From Pseudoselenomonas ruminantium (GTDB lineage Bacteria; Bacillota; Negativicutes; Selenomonadales; Selenomonadaceae), in contig NZ_FNJQ01000023.1 in assembly GCF_900104055.1 (NCBI RefSeq), forward strand, positions 1-58,306: a DNA stretch of 58,306 nucleotides. Direction: 5' to 3'. Shown here one piece after another: positions 42,468-50,878 of this stretch (its first letter is position 1; each line of letters starts with the position of its first letter). The notes below the pieces were generated by a model. The model saw only the letters and a list, made by a program, of their open reading frames with translations. It had not been told where the DNA came from and searched no databases. Both the position numbers and the translations under genes were made by a program.

Positions 42468-43217
42468 TTAGAAGTTAACGATAGCGCTGAAGTCTTCAGC
42501 CTTCAGGGAAGCACCGCCTACGAGAGCACCGTCAACGTTCGGCTGCTGCATGAGGTCTTTGATCGTAGCCGGTTTTACGCTGCCGCCGTACTGGATGCGG
42601 ATAGCGTCAGCTGCCGTCTGGTCGAATTTCTTGGCAACAGCTTCGCGGATAGCTTTGCAGACTTCTTCAGCCTGGTCAAAGGTAGCCGTCTTGCCCGTGC
42701 CGATAGCCCAGATGGGTTCGTAAGCGATAACGAGTTTTGCAACTTCGTCAGCTTTGAAGCCTTCGAGAGCAGCGTTAATCTGTGCAACTACATGGTCGAT
42801 GTAGGTACCGGCTTCGCGGATTTCGAGGCTTTCACCGCAGCAGATGATCGGGGTGATGCCAGCAGCGAAAGCAGCACGAGCGCGCTTGTTCACGCCTTCG
42901 TCCGTTTCACCGAAGTAGTCACGGCGTTCGCTGTGACCGAGAACTACGTAATCTACGCCGATCTCATTGAGCATACCCGTGGAGATTTCACCCGTGAAAG
43001 CACCTTTTGCTTCCCAATGCACGTTCTGTGCGCCAACATGGATGTTGGTGCCTTTAACTGCTTCACAAACGGAGGAAAGAGCCGTAGCCGTCGGGCAAAC
43101 CACAACGTCTACTTTAGCATCCTTAACCAGAGGAGCCAGAGCCTTAACAAGCTCTACGCCTTCCTTGATCGTGTTGTTCATTTTCCAGTTGCCTGCAATA
43201 ATCGGAGTTCTAGCCAT
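42468..43217 (-). CDS. tpiA: triosephosphate isomerase
   Basis: A 249-residue TIM barrel. N-terminal IAGNWKMN, catalytic histidine in VLGHSERRDYFGE, catalytic glutamate in VIAYEPIWAIGTGKTA and the phosphate-binding IQYGGSVKPATIKDL are all present. It interconverts dihydroxyacetone phosphate and glyceraldehyde-3-phosphate. It lies 32 nt after pgk in the glycolytic operon. Confidence 0.97.
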   Translation of the reverse strand: MARTPIIAGNWKMNNTIKEGVELVKALAPLVKDAKVDVVVCPTATALSSVCEAVKGTNIHVGAQNVHWEAKGAFTGEISTGMLNEIGVDYVVLGHSERRDYFGETDEGVNKRARAAFAAGITPIICCGESLEIREAGTYIDHVVAQINAALEGFKADEVAKLVIAYEPIWAIGTGKTATFDQAEEVCKAIREAVAKKFDQTAADAIRIQYGGSVKPATIKDLMQQPNVDGALVGGASLKAEDFSAIVNF

Positions 43218-43249
43218 TATAATAGCCTCCCAATAATCTTTATTTTTTC

Positions 43250-44443
43250 TTACTTATCTGCAATAGCTGCTACGCCCGGCATTTCTTTGCCTTCGAGGAA
43301 TTCAAGCGTTGCGCCGCCGCCAGTGGATACGTGGGAAATCTTGTCCGTGAGGCCCGTCTTCTTCAGAGCTGCTACGGAGTCACCACCGCCAACGATAGAG
43401 ATAGCGCCTTCGTCCGTTGCTTTAGCAACAGCTTCTGCCACAGCCAGGGTGCCTTTAGCGAAAGCGTCGAATTCGAACACGCCCATAGGACCGTTCCAAA
43501 CCACCGTCTTAGCACCTTTGAGCGCTTCCACATATTTTGCGGAAGTCTTTTCGCCGGAGTCGAGTGCCTGCCAGCCTTCAGGAACTTTGTCCACATCAAC
43601 GGTCTGGGTGTTGGCATCAGCAGCGAATTTGTCAGCGATAACGAGGTCAACCGGCAGGATTACTTCTACGCCCTTTTCTTCGGCTTTCTTTAAGAGTTCA
43701 CGAGCCAGGTCATACTTATCCGGTTCGCAGAGGCTTGCGCCGATGGGCAGGCCCTTGGCAGCGTCAAACGTATGAGCCATGCCGCCGCCGATGATGATTT
43801 TGTCAACCTTTTCAATCATGTTGCTGATTACGCCGATTTTATCGGAAACCTTTGCACCGCCGATGATGGCCACGAACGGATGCTGCGGAGCTTCGAGGGT
43901 CTTGCCAATGTAGTTGATTTCTTTTTCCATCAGGAAACCGGCAACCACTTCCGTGTACTGTGCGATACCAGCGTTGGAAGCATGACCGCGATGGGATACA
44001 CCGAAAGCATCGTCAACAGCAACGTCAGCAAGGCTAGCCAGCTGTTTGGCAAATTCGGGGTCATTTTTCTTTTCAGCCTTGTGATAACGGAGGTTTTCGA
44101 GGAGCAGAACTTCGCCGGGCTTGAGGTCAGCAGCAGCTTTTTCTGCTTCGGGGCCTACGCAGTCAGCAGCCCATTTTACATCTTTGCCGAGGAGTTCGGA
44201 CAGATGTGCTACGAGGTGCTTCGTGGAGAACTGCGGCTCACGAGCTTCAGTCGGACGGCCGATGTGGCAAGCCAGAATTACAGCTGCGCCGTTATCGAGC
44301 AGGTAGTTGATGGTCGGCAGCGTGCGAACCATACGCGTGTCGTTGGTGATGTTCTGATGTTCATCGAACGGAACGTTGTAGTCAACGCGGACAAATACTT
44401 TTTTGCCCTTGACGTCAATATCTTTCAGGGTTTTCTTATCCAT
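43250..44443 (-). CDS. pgk: phosphoglycerate kinase
   Basis: A 397-residue kinase. [20 protein letters not shown] at the N-terminus, [13 protein letters not shown], the nucleotide-binding [40 protein letters not shown] and GGGDSVAAL are characteristic. It makes ATP from 1,3-bisphosphoglycerate. GGAGG with 7-nt spacing places the start at 44443 rather than 44482. An attenuator-like hairpin lies in the gap to gap. Confidence 0.97.
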   Translation of the reverse strand: MDKKTLKDIDVKGKKVFVRVDYNVPFDEHQNITNDTRMVRTLPTINYLLDNGAAVILACHIGRPTEAREPQFSTKHLVAHLSELLGKDVKWAADCVGPEAEKAAADLKPGEVLLLENLRYHKAEKKNDPEFAKQLASLADVAVDDAFGVSHRGHASNAGIAQYTEVVAGFLMEKEINYIGKTLEAPQHPFVAIIGGAKVSDKIGVISNMIEKVDKIIIGGGMAHTFDAAKGLPIGASLCEPDKYDLARELLKKAEEKGVEVILPVDLVIADKFAADANTQTVDVDKVPEGWQALDSGEKTSAKYVEALKGAKTVVWNGPMGVFEFDAFAKGTLAVAEAVAKATDEGAISIVGGGDSVAALKKTGLTDKISHVSTGGGATLEFLEGKEMPGVAAIADK

Positions 44444-44460
44444 TTGTAAACCTCCAGCAT

Positions 44461-44507
44461 TAAAAATTGAGGTCCGGCCCAATACACTTCTATAGGCCGG
44501 ACCTCAA
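44461..44507 (-). terminator. hairpin with T-tract between gap and pgk (partial terminator)
   Basis: TTGAGGTCCGGCC and GGCCGGACCTCAA form a 13-bp stem with a 15-nt loop; on the minus strand TTTTTAATG follows. Since pgk, tpiA and gpmI lack a promoter of their own, this probably lowers their transcript level relative to gap. Confidence 0.8.
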
Positions 44508-44549
44508 TAGATCTTCGTTTTATGAAGTTTTTACGCTACAATCAAATTA

Positions 44550-45560
44550 TTAGCCGAGTTCAGCGAAGTATTTGATCGTACGAACCATCTGGCTCGTGTA
44601 GCTGTTTTCGTTGTCGTACCAGGATACAACCTGTACCTGCGTGCCGCCTTCAACGGGGTTAACCATCGTCTGCGTAGCATCGAACAGGGAACCGAAACGC
44701 ATGCCAACGATATCGCTGGATACGATTTCTTCCGTGTTGTAACCGAAGGATTCCGTAGCTTCCTTCTTCATCTGAGCGTTGATCTGTTCAACCGTAACGT
44801 CGCCCTTGACAACAGCGTTCAGGATCGTCGTGGAACCAGTCGGGGTCGGAACGCGCTGTGCAGCACCGATCAGTTTGCCCTTCAGTTCAGGAATTACGAG
44901 GCCGATAGCTTTAGCAGCACCCGTGGAGTTCGGAACGATGTTGCAAGCTGCTGCACGGCTGCGACGGAGGTCGCCTTTACGCTGCGGGCCATCCAGAGTC
45001 ATCTGGTCGCCAGTGTAAGCGTGGATCGTGCACATGATACCGGACTGAATCGGAGCCAGGTCATTCAGAGCCTTAGCCATCGGAGCCAGGCAGTTCGTCG
45101 TGCAGGATGCAGCGGAGATAACCTTGTCTTCCTTCGTCAGGGTTTCATGGTTAACGTTGTATACGATAGTCGGGAGGTCATTACCAGCCGGAGCGGAGAT
45201 AACAACTTTCTTAGCACCTGCAGCCAGATGTGCAGAAGCCTTTTCTTTGGAAGTGTAGAAACCAGTGCATTCGAGAACTACGTCTACATCATGCTTGCCC
45301 CAAGGAATGTCTTTTGCATCCTTTTCAGCATAGATTTTGATTTCTTTGCCGTTAACGGTGATGCTGTCTTCGCCAGCCTCAACCTTGTCAGCGTATTTGT
45401 ACTTACCCTGCGTGGAATCATACTTCAGCAGGTGTGCGAGCATTTTCGGGCTCGTGAGGTCGTTGATTGCAACTACTTCATAACCCTCTGCATCGAACAT
45501 CTGACGGAAAGCGAGACGGCCAATACGGCCAAAACCATTGATAGCAACTTTTACTGCCAT
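44550..45560 (-). CDS. gap: glyceraldehyde-3-phosphate dehydrogenase, type I
   Basis: A 336-residue enzyme. N-terminal [17 protein letters not shown] binds NAD; the catalytic cysteine C153 lies in [35 protein letters not shown] and the ending [20 protein letters not shown] are family signatures. It is the first gene of the operon, with a strong promoter. A cggR repressor gene, which often precedes gap in Firmicutes, is not present in the window. Confidence 0.97.
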   Translation of the reverse strand: MAVKVAINGFGRIGRLAFRQMFDAEGYEVVAINDLTSPKMLAHLLKYDSTQGKYKYADKVEAGEDSITVNGKEIKIYAEKDAKDIPWGKHDVDVVLECTGFYTSKEKASAHLAAGAKKVVISAPAGNDLPTIVYNVNHETLTKEDKVISAASCTTNCLAPMAKALNDLAPIQSGIMCTIHAYTGDQMTLDGPQRKGDLRRSRAAACNIVPNSTGAAKAIGLVIPELKGKLIGAAQRVPTPTGSTTILNAVVKGDVTVEQINAQMKKEATESFGYNTEEIVSSDIVGMRFGSLFDATQTMVNPVEGGTQVQVVSWYDNENSYTSQMVRTIKYFAELG

Positions 45561-45610
45561 TTGAAAAATACCCCCTAAATTTTTTAGAAGTTTCAGTTCT
45601 TACAGAGACT

Positions 45611-45640
45611 ATAATACAATAACTCCCCCGCAAATGTCAA
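45611..45640 (-). promoter_or_regulatory. promoter of the glycolytic operon
   Basis: On the minus strand a perfect TTGACA (45635-45640), 18 nt, TATTAT (45611-45616). Transcription would begin near 45604, giving a leader of about 45 nt before gap. Confidence 0.8.
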
Positions 45641-45782
45641 TCTTTTTATCATAAATTAAAGCAATTATTCGATGAACGCAGGGATGTTTTTTCAAAAAAT
45701 TCACAACAACGATATAATAAGAGATTTTAAGAGCTAAGTTTGTTATAAATGCTGAAAAACAATAGCAATGATAGGATGCAAT

Positions 45783-45815
45783 AAAAAAAGGACAATGCCT
45801 GAGCATTGTCCTTTT
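45783..45815 (-). terminator. Rho-independent terminator after the SCIFF maturase gene
   Basis: AAAAGGACAATGC (45786-45798) pairs with GCATTGTCCTTTT (45803-45815), followed by seven T residues on the minus strand. Confidence 0.92.
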
Positions 45816-45845
45816 CTTCGCTATGATATAAATATCATTTATACC

Positions 45846-47246
45846 TTACGCCAACTCGTCTTCTTTTTCCAGCTTCTCGAGTTCCAGCATGGCCTGTACA
45901 TAGATGGCACATTCCAGACGTTTCTTCTGGATCTCGCAGCCGATCTCATACGGCTTGCGGATATCGCCATGGAACAGGTCGGCATTGGCATGGCAGCCGC
46001 CGGAGCAGAAGAATCTCGACCAGCAGTCACGGCATTTTTCCTTGTTGAGCACATGGCTCTCGCGGAAGTACTGCGGGAGTTTCGTATCGGTCACGCCTTC
46101 GTCGAGGCTGCCCAGACGATAGCCCTCACGCCCCACGAACTGATGGCAGGGATAGAGGTCGCCATTTTCGGCCACGGCGAAGTACTCATGGCCAGCGCCG
46201 CAGCCGGACAGACGCTTGGCTACGCAGGGGCCGTTGGACAAGTCCATATTGAAATGGAAGAAGAAGAAGCCCTTGCCCTCGTGATGGCGTTTCATATAAG
46301 CTTCGGTGAGCTTGTCGTATTCCGCATAGATGCGCGGCAGGTCTTCCTCCGTGAAGCCCAGCGGGCTGTCCTTCAGCACAACCGGCTCCATGGACAGGAT
46401 ATCGAAGCCCTCATCATTCATGGAGAGCACGTCCTTGGTGAAGTCCATATTGTTCTTCGTGTAGGTGCCGCGCAGGTAGGTGTAGACACCGCGGTAGTCC
46501 CAATCGCCGCCCTTGCGGGAATCCAGGCATTTATGGAAGTTCTTGATGGCCCGGTCATAGGAACCATTGCCGCCCACATCCGGACGCATGGCATCATGGA
46601 CTTCCTTGCGGCCATCGAGAGACAGCACCAGCGAGAAGTCATTGTCATTGAGCCATTTGATGTTTTCATCATTCAATAAGAGGCCATTGGTGGTCAGCGT
46701 CAGCTTGAACTTCTTGCCCGTTTCCTTTTCGCGCTGGCGGGCGTATTCCGTCACCGCCTTGACGGTCTTCATGTTGATCAGCGGTTCACCGCCGAAGAAG
46801 TCCATCTCAAGATGCTTGCGGGGACCGCTGCTCTTTATAAGGAAGTCAACAGCCTTTTTACCCGTCTCAGGGCTCATAATGGCGCGTTCCTGACCGTAGC
46901 TGCCACCATCGCCGAAGCAGTATTTGCAGCGCAGGTTGCAGTCCTGAGCAATCATCAAACACAGGGACTTCACGAGCCCCTTCTGCTTGAACGTCGGCGG
47001 CACATCAATGTCCGGAGCAAAGAGTTCACCGGCATCCATCAGCGCATGGAGTTCATCCAGAGCTTCTTCCAGGTCTGCCTTCTTATAGCTGTCCTGCCAA
47101 GCAGCGACAACAGCGGCATCATTTTCCCCGTCAAAGGTATCCATGATATCGTAGATCATTTTATCGATAACGTGCACAGCACCGCTGTTGATATCCAATA
47201 ATATATAGGTACCATTCTGCACGAATTTATGAATCTTAGCTTTCAT
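45846..47246 (-). CDS. scfB: SCIFF peptide maturase, radical SAM/SPASM
   Basis: A 466-residue radical SAM enzyme that forms thioether cross-links in the SCIFF precursor peptide. An N-terminal RiPP-recognition-like region (about 1-85: HKFVQNGTYILLDINSGAVH) binds the leader; the SAM cluster motif is CNLRCKYC (cysteines 103, 107, 110), followed by MDFFGGEPLINMKTVKAVTE. The C-terminal SPASM part has GPCVAKRLSGCGAGHEYFAV, DLYPCHQFVG and EKCRDCWSRFFCSGGCHAN, the cysteines of two auxiliary clusters. The substrate gene scfA lies 80 nt upstream in the same direction. Confidence 0.93.
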   Translation of the reverse strand: MKAKIHKFVQNGTYILLDINSGAVHVIDKMIYDIMDTFDGENDAAVVAAWQDSYKKADLEEALDELHALMDAGELFAPDIDVPPTFKQKGLVKSLCLMIAQDCNLRCKYCFGDGGSYGQERAIMSPETGKKAVDFLIKSSGPRKHLEMDFFGGEPLINMKTVKAVTEYARQREKETGKKFKLTLTTNGLLLNDENIKWLNDNDFSLVLSLDGRKEVHDAMRPDVGGNGSYDRAIKNFHKCLDSRKGGDWDYRGVYTYLRGTYTKNNMDFTKDVLSMNDEGFDILSMEPVVLKDSPLGFTEEDLPRIYAEYDKLTEAYMKRHHEGKGFFFFHFNMDLSNGPCVAKRLSGCGAGHEYFAVAENGDLYPCHQFVGREGYRLGSLDEGVTDTKLPQYFRESHVLNKEKCRDCWSRFFCSGGCHANADLFHGDIRKPYEIGCEIQKKRLECAIYVQAMLELEKLEKEDELA

Positions 47247-47284
47247 TATAACTCCTAACTAACACAAAGCAGAAATAAAAGTAA

Positions 47285-47312
47285 AAAGCCCTCCCCCAGG
47301 GGGAAGGCCCAT
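47285..47312 (-). terminator. partial terminator between scfA and scfB
   Basis: On the minus strand GCCTTCCCCC and GGGGGAGGGC form a GC-rich hairpin followed by TTTTT. Such a hairpin would keep the small peptide message abundant and let some polymerase read on into scfB. It resembles the palindrome of repeat family A. Confidence 0.75.
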
Positions 47313-47326
47313 AATAAAGCAATTGC

Positions 47327-47464
47327 TTACTTTTCGCAAACCTGATTGCCTACCGTGCAGGAAGTCTTGCACGCGGACTGGCAGGAAGCCTGGCATTCGC
47401 CGCAACCGCCGGTTTTCAGGGTCTTCTGCATGGATGGTTTGTTGACCGTCTTGATGTGTTTCAT
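47327..47464 (-). CDS. scfA: SCIFF RiPP precursor peptide (six cysteines in forty-five residues)
   Basis: A 45-residue peptide starting MKHIKTVNKPSMQKTLKTGG and continuing with the cysteine-rich core: CGECQASCQSACKTSCTVGN, then QVCEK. It has exactly six cysteines. An extra in-frame ATG lies directly upstream (47467), but starting at 47464 gives the name-giving 45 residues and has AGGAGG 8 nt away. The maturase is encoded next. SCIFF is nearly universal in Clostridia-like Firmicutes; its cellular role is unknown. Confidence 0.95.
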   Translation of the reverse strand: MKHIKTVNKPSMQKTLKTGGCGECQASCQSACKTSCTVGNQVCEK

Positions 47465-47502
47465 CATCTAGCCCTCCTATCAAAAAATAGAATCTTCTAC
47501 AT

Positions 47503-47531
47503 AGTATAACGCGAAATACACGATAACACAA
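47503..47531 (-). promoter_or_regulatory. promoter of scfA
   Basis: On the minus strand TTGTGT (47526-47531), 17 nt, TATACT (47503-47508). Leader about 35 nt. Confidence 0.65.
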
Positions 47532-47568
47532 GGGAATTATAAGAAAATTCGCCGAAAATTATTTCAGG

Positions 47569-48495
47569 TTATTTCAGGAACCCGTTGACAATCTGCTCCT
47601 CGGCTTCTTTTTCCGTCAGTCCCAAGGTCATCAGCTTGATGAGCTGATCGCCGGCAATCTTGCCGATAGCGGCCTCATGCACGAGCATGGCATCTACATT
47701 ATTGGCCTCCAACGACGGTACCGCCAGGATACGTCCCTCATCCATGATGATGGAATCGCATTCCGTATGGCCATGGCAGGCCGCATTGCCCACAATGCGC
47801 AGATCCAGTTTCTGATAGGACTTGTCCTTGGCGACGCCGCGGGACACCACATCAGCGCTGGCGTTTTCGCCATCCAGGCACACCTCGTATTCGCTATAGG
47901 CATACTGCGTGCCATGCGTCATCAGGCGTTCCCGCACGATCAGGCTGGCATCGGCTTTGAGATTGGCCTTCGTGGTGCGGCTCGTGGAATCCACGCCCTT
48001 GATCTGCACCATTTCCATTTCCATGGAACTACCTGCTTCCATGGTCACTTCCGTGACCGGATTCAAGATGCGCTGGCCATCGCCCTGACCAGAACCATAA
48101 TGCTTCTCCACATATTTGACCTTGGCATTCTCGCCCACGAAGAAGCGGTGCACGCCGTCATGTTCCGAATCCTGATGACCGCAGTTGTCGATGCCGCAGC
48201 CAGCCACGATCACCACGTCTGCCCCTTCGCCAATATAAAAGTCGTTATAGACCGTTTCCTTAAGGCCGCTCTCGCTCATGACCACGGGAATATGCACACT
48301 CTCATTCTTCGTGCCAGGCTTGATGTGGATATCAATGCCGCTGCCGTCCTCTTTGGAGGTGATTTCGATATTGGCACTGTTGCTGCGCCCTACCGACTTG
48401 CCATTGGCCCGCAGGTTATAGGCGCCCTGCGGCACATCATGGAGGTCTGCCACTTCGAGCAATAATCTTCTCTGAATTTCATCCATCTTTACCAT
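47569..48495 (-). CDS. smsB: SufB/SufD-like Fe-S scaffold protein of a minimal SUF system
   Basis: A 308-residue beta-helix protein, much shorter than SufB (about 470). NDFYIGEGADVVIVAGCGID, HRFFVGENAKVKYVEKHYGS and the C-terminal SIIMDEGRILAVPSLEANNV with AMLVHEAAIGKIAGDQL correspond to the SufB/SufD core, including the usual HEA motif. Paired with a SufC-type ATPase alone, it matches the two-gene SUF-like minimal system (SMS) described for anaerobes. The ATG at 48495 is chosen over the TTG at 48498. No sufS, sufU or sufE is adjacent. Confidence 0.85.
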   Translation of the reverse strand: MVKMDEIQRRLLLEVADLHDVPQGAYNLRANGKSVGRSNSANIEITSKEDGSGIDIHIKPGTKNESVHIPVVMSESGLKETVYNDFYIGEGADVVIVAGCGIDNCGHQDSEHDGVHRFFVGENAKVKYVEKHYGSGQGDGQRILNPVTEVTMEAGSSMEMEMVQIKGVDSTSRTTKANLKADASLIVRERLMTHGTQYAYSEYEVCLDGENASADVVSRGVAKDKSYQKLDLRIVGNAACHGHTECDSIIMDEGRILAVPSLEANNVDAMLVHEAAIGKIAGDQLIKLMTLGLTEKEAEEQIVNGFLK

Positions 48496-48510
48496 CAAGT
48501 GTATCCCCCT

Positions 48511-49239
48511 TTATTGAAACTTCCGGCACATGGGCATGCTGACTTCGGTATCCATGATCTTAGGCAGGATCACATTGCCTGGCCCCTGCTCCTGCACCTT
48601 GCCGTCAGCCAATACGATGATTTCATCGGCAATCTGCAGGATGCGTTCCTGATGGGAAATGATGATGATGGAGCTTTCCTGGATTTCCTGACGCATTTTC
48701 TCGAAGATGCGGATAAGGTTCTGGAAGCTCCAGAGGTCAATACCGGCTTCCGGTTCATCGAAGATGGACAGATTGGTCTTGCGCGCCAGAATCGTCGCAA
48801 TCTCAATGCGCTTGAGTTCGCCGCCCGACAGGGAGCTGTTCACCTCGCGGTTCAGATAGTCGTTGGCGCAAAGCCCCACTTCCGAAAGATAGTCGCAGGC
48901 CTTGATATGGGAAATCTTCTTTCCGGCAGCCAGCCGCAGGAGGTCGATAACCTGCAAGCCCCGGAAGCGCACCGGCTGCTGGAAGGCAAAGCTGATGCCC
49001 ATCTGCGCACGTTCCGTGATGCTCTTGTCGGTGATATCCTGCCCGTCCAGATAGATCCGGCCAGAAGTGGGCTGCTCAATGCCCGCAATGATCTTGGCCA
49101 GCGTGGATTTGCCGCTGCCGTTTGGCCCCGTGATAACCACAAATTTCCGATTGTCCACGACCAGGCTCAGGTCCTGGATGATATCCACCTGGCTGTCGCC
49201 CTCGGTCACATGGAAGGAAATATTCTTCAATTCCAGCAT
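48511..49239 (-). CDS. smsC: SufC-type ABC ATPase of a minimal SUF system
   Basis: A 242-residue soluble ABC ATPase. Walker A ITGPNGSGKSTLAKIIAG, Q-loop SFAFQQPVRFRGLQ, signature NSSLSGGELKRIEIATILA, Walker B LSIFDEPEAGIDLW and the switch histidine in IIIISHQERIL are complete. The RFRG pattern after the Q-loop and the DEPEAGIDLW motif are SufC-like. It energises Fe-S assembly on the SufB-like partner, encoded 15 nt downstream. Confidence 0.9.
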   Translation of the reverse strand: MLELKNISFHVTEGDSQVDIIQDLSLVVDNRKFVVITGPNGSGKSTLAKIIAGIEQPTSGRIYLDGQDITDKSITERAQMGISFAFQQPVRFRGLQVIDLLRLAAGKKISHIKACDYLSEVGLCANDYLNREVNSSLSGGELKRIEIATILARKTNLSIFDEPEAGIDLWSFQNLIRIFEKMRQEIQESSIIIISHQERILQIADEIIVLADGKVQEQGPGNVILPKIMDTEVSMPMCRKFQ

Positions 49240-49289
49240 ATTTCAGCTCTCCCTTTTATTTCATTAATACTCTTTATAATTATACCACG

Positions 49290-49332
49290 TAAAAAGCCCA
49301 CTTGCCTATACATAAATAGGTCAAGCAGGCTT
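49290..49332 (-). terminator. terminator after the CheX-like gene
   Basis: On the minus strand AAGCC.GCTTG.CCTAT pairs with ATAGG.AAGT.GGCTT with small bulges, then TTTTT (overlapping the stem end). A TATAAT box (about 49280-49285) immediately downstream may drive smsC. Confidence 0.65.
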
Positions 49333-49349
49333 CTCCTGACGATTTTTCC

Positions 49350-49988
49350 TCAAAAAAATTCATCTGTGGCTATAACTATCTGAAATGAGCCTACGGAACT
49401 ATGCACCCTGAGCCGCAATTGATGGCTGCCCTTCGGCGTGACATTCTCCCCGAAGCGGGGCAGTTCCAGGTCCGTTTCGATTTTCTTCTCTCCGAGCTCC
49501 ACGCTGAACATGCCATTGAGCACATTGATGAATTCTTCCAGACTGTCCCTGGCCATCTCATCCATTTCCGGCAGTTCTTCCTCGCTGTAGCGCTCTGCCA
49601 GTTTCAGATAGACCGGCTCAGTGGCGATAAAGCCGCCCACGATGCTGATATCCCCGCTCAGACGCTGAGACGTCGCATAACAGGGCATCGCCTCATCCTC
49701 CTCGCAGAGCACAGACTCCACCACGGCCTCCGTATGCAGCAGCTGTTTCAACGAATGGATGAACAGCTCCACATAATCGACATAATACTGACAGGCCGGA
49801 ATATAGCGGTCCCCCATGGCCTTCAGCACCGCCGTACGCACAGGACTGACATCCATCGCATCATCTGCGAGCAATTGTGCAGCAGATGATTCATCCAGTT
49901 CAGCGTTCGCAAGTATCGTCCGCATTTCCTCCTGCGAATAATTTCCCCGGTTGAAGATACACTGGACTATGCTGAAATTACTGGTCAT
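49350..49988 (-). CDS. CheX-like chemotaxis phosphatase
   Basis: About 212 residues. The C-terminal half has the CheX/CheC pattern: GDISIVGGFIATEPVYLKLA, then DSLEEFINVLNGMFSVELGE, where the conserved E..N residues of the phosphatase helix lie, and the ending MRVHSS-like beta strands (LRLRVHSSVGSFQIVIATD). The N-terminal part (about 1-90) is an extra helical region. The ATG at 49988 has AAGGAAGG 9 nt away and overlaps the CheY-like gene by 11 nt. It probably dephosphorylates that CheY-like partner. Confidence 0.8.
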   Translation of the reverse strand: MTSNFSIVQCIFNRGNYSQEEMRTILANAELDESSAAQLLADDAMDVSPVRTAVLKAMGDRYIPACQYYVDYVELFIHSLKQLLHTEAVVESVLCEEDEAMPCYATSQRLSGDISIVGGFIATEPVYLKLAERYSEEELPEMDEMARDSLEEFINVLNGMFSVELGEKKIETDLELPRFGENVTPKGSHQLRLRVHSSVGSFQIVIATDEFF

Positions 49989-50364
49989 TCGCAGCGACCT
50001 TCCTTCGCACCGTCTCCACAGCCTTCTTGATCTGCTCACTGGTATAGGGCTTCTGGATGAAATCCATGGCCCCCATCTTGAGTGTAGTCATGAGTTTCTG
50101 CGGCGTACCCGCCGAAGACAGCATGACCACCGGCAGATCCGGATTCACTTCCTTTATCACCTGCAGAGCCTCGATGCCGCCCACTTCCGGCATGACGATA
50201 TCTAAGAATACACAGTCAATCTGTTCTTCCAGATTGAGCATCACTGCTTCCTTGCCATTCTGAGCTTCCAGCACCTCACAGTCCAAGGATTCCAGCTCCT
50301 GGCGCAGTTTCTTGCGCAGCAGCTTCGAATCATCCGTAATCAGTACCCGCAGTTTTCTATCCAA
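49978..50364 (-). CDS. CheY-like single-domain response regulator
   Basis: About 128 residues with only a receiver domain: RVLITDDSKLL (acidic pair), phospho-acceptor D55 in CVFLDIVMPEVGGIEAL, VVMLSSAGT (serine at the switch position) and FIQKPYTSEQI (lysine). The start taken is a TTG at 50364 with GGGGAGG 8 nt upstream, directly before the domain; a GTG at 50415 would add 17 residues across a palindrome (TGCAAAACaacGTTTTGCA). It forms an operon with the CheX-like gene. Confidence 0.87.
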   Translation of the reverse strand: MDRKLRVLITDDSKLLRKKLRQELESLDCEVLEAQNGKEAVMLNLEEQIDCVFLDIVMPEVGGIEALQVIKEVNPDLPVVMLSSAGTPQKLMTTLKMGAMDFIQKPYTSEQIKKAVETVRRKVAANDQ

Positions 50365-50449
50365 ATTGGCCGCCTCCCCAGCGAAATAAACTCCATGCAA
50401 AACGTTGTTTTGCACTACGCCCTTACACGAAATCTAAGCGATCCTGCGC

Positions 50450-50475
50450 CTATCGGCTTGACTCGCAAAGATTTC
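50450..50475 (-). promoter_or_regulatory. sigma-28 (FliA/SigD)-type promoter of the CheY-like/CheX operon
   Basis: On the minus strand GAAA (50472-50475), 14 nt, GCCGATAG (50450-50457), close to the sigma-28 pattern TAAA-N15-GCCGATAA. It ties these genes to the flagellar regulon. Confidence 0.7.
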
Positions 50476-50547
50476 ATAGTAAAAGATTAGCAATTACCTG
50501 TAATCTGTATTATTCGCCACGGTATTTTTATTTTCCTTCACACTTTC

Positions 50548-50577
50548 TTGACAAAACAAGTCTCCTGGTGCTATTAT
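50548..50577 (+). promoter_or_regulatory. promoter of the T-box/trpS transcript
   Basis: TTGACA (50548-50553), 18 nt, TATTAT (50572-50577). Confidence 0.8.
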
Positions 50578-50589
50578 TTTCACATAAGA

Positions 50590-50850
50590 AACCGTTGACG
50601 CGGAGATAACGTCAGTCATGCTTTCTCAGAGAGTCCGGGGCGCTGCAATCCGGATAAAACACAAGCTGGCAAATGGACCGCCGAGGGCGCACTGAAAAGT
50701 CTTGAGACCTAGTAGGCTGCGACGGAGGACACCCGTTAGTTGTCGGAGGTATGCTAGTACCTCGCTAAGTGCATGGTATGACCATGAAACAGGGTGGCAC
50801 CGCGAAGAATTCGTCCCTGACAGAAATATTTTCTGTCGGGGATTTTTTAG
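50590..50850 (+). ncRNA. T-box leader of trpS (tRNA-Trp sensing)
   Basis: A T-box riboswitch of about 260 nt. The invariant antiterminator bulge sequence AGGGTGGCACCGCG lies at 50791-50804, stem I begins near the AGAGAGT element (about 50627-50633), and GCTGCAATCCGG follows. A TGG triplet at 50674-50676, in the AAATGGACC stretch, is the likely specifier codon for tryptophan. The competing terminator is TCCCTGACAGAAA with TTTCTGTCGGGGA (50813-50842) followed by six T residues. Uncharged tRNA-Trp would stabilise the antiterminator and let trpS be transcribed. Confidence 0.95.
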
Positions 50851-50878
50851 TTCCCCGGCAAACAAAGGAGCTAATATC

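Noticed and set aside
45609-45806. A 65-residue open frame on the minus strand upstream of gap
   Set aside because: It has no ribosome site, covers the gap promoter and the scfB terminator, and its composition is that of AT-rich intergenic DNA.
50702-50878. Apparent N-terminal extension of TrpS
   Set aside because: It runs through the T-box antiterminator and terminator; the ATG at 50879 with AAAGGAG is the family start.
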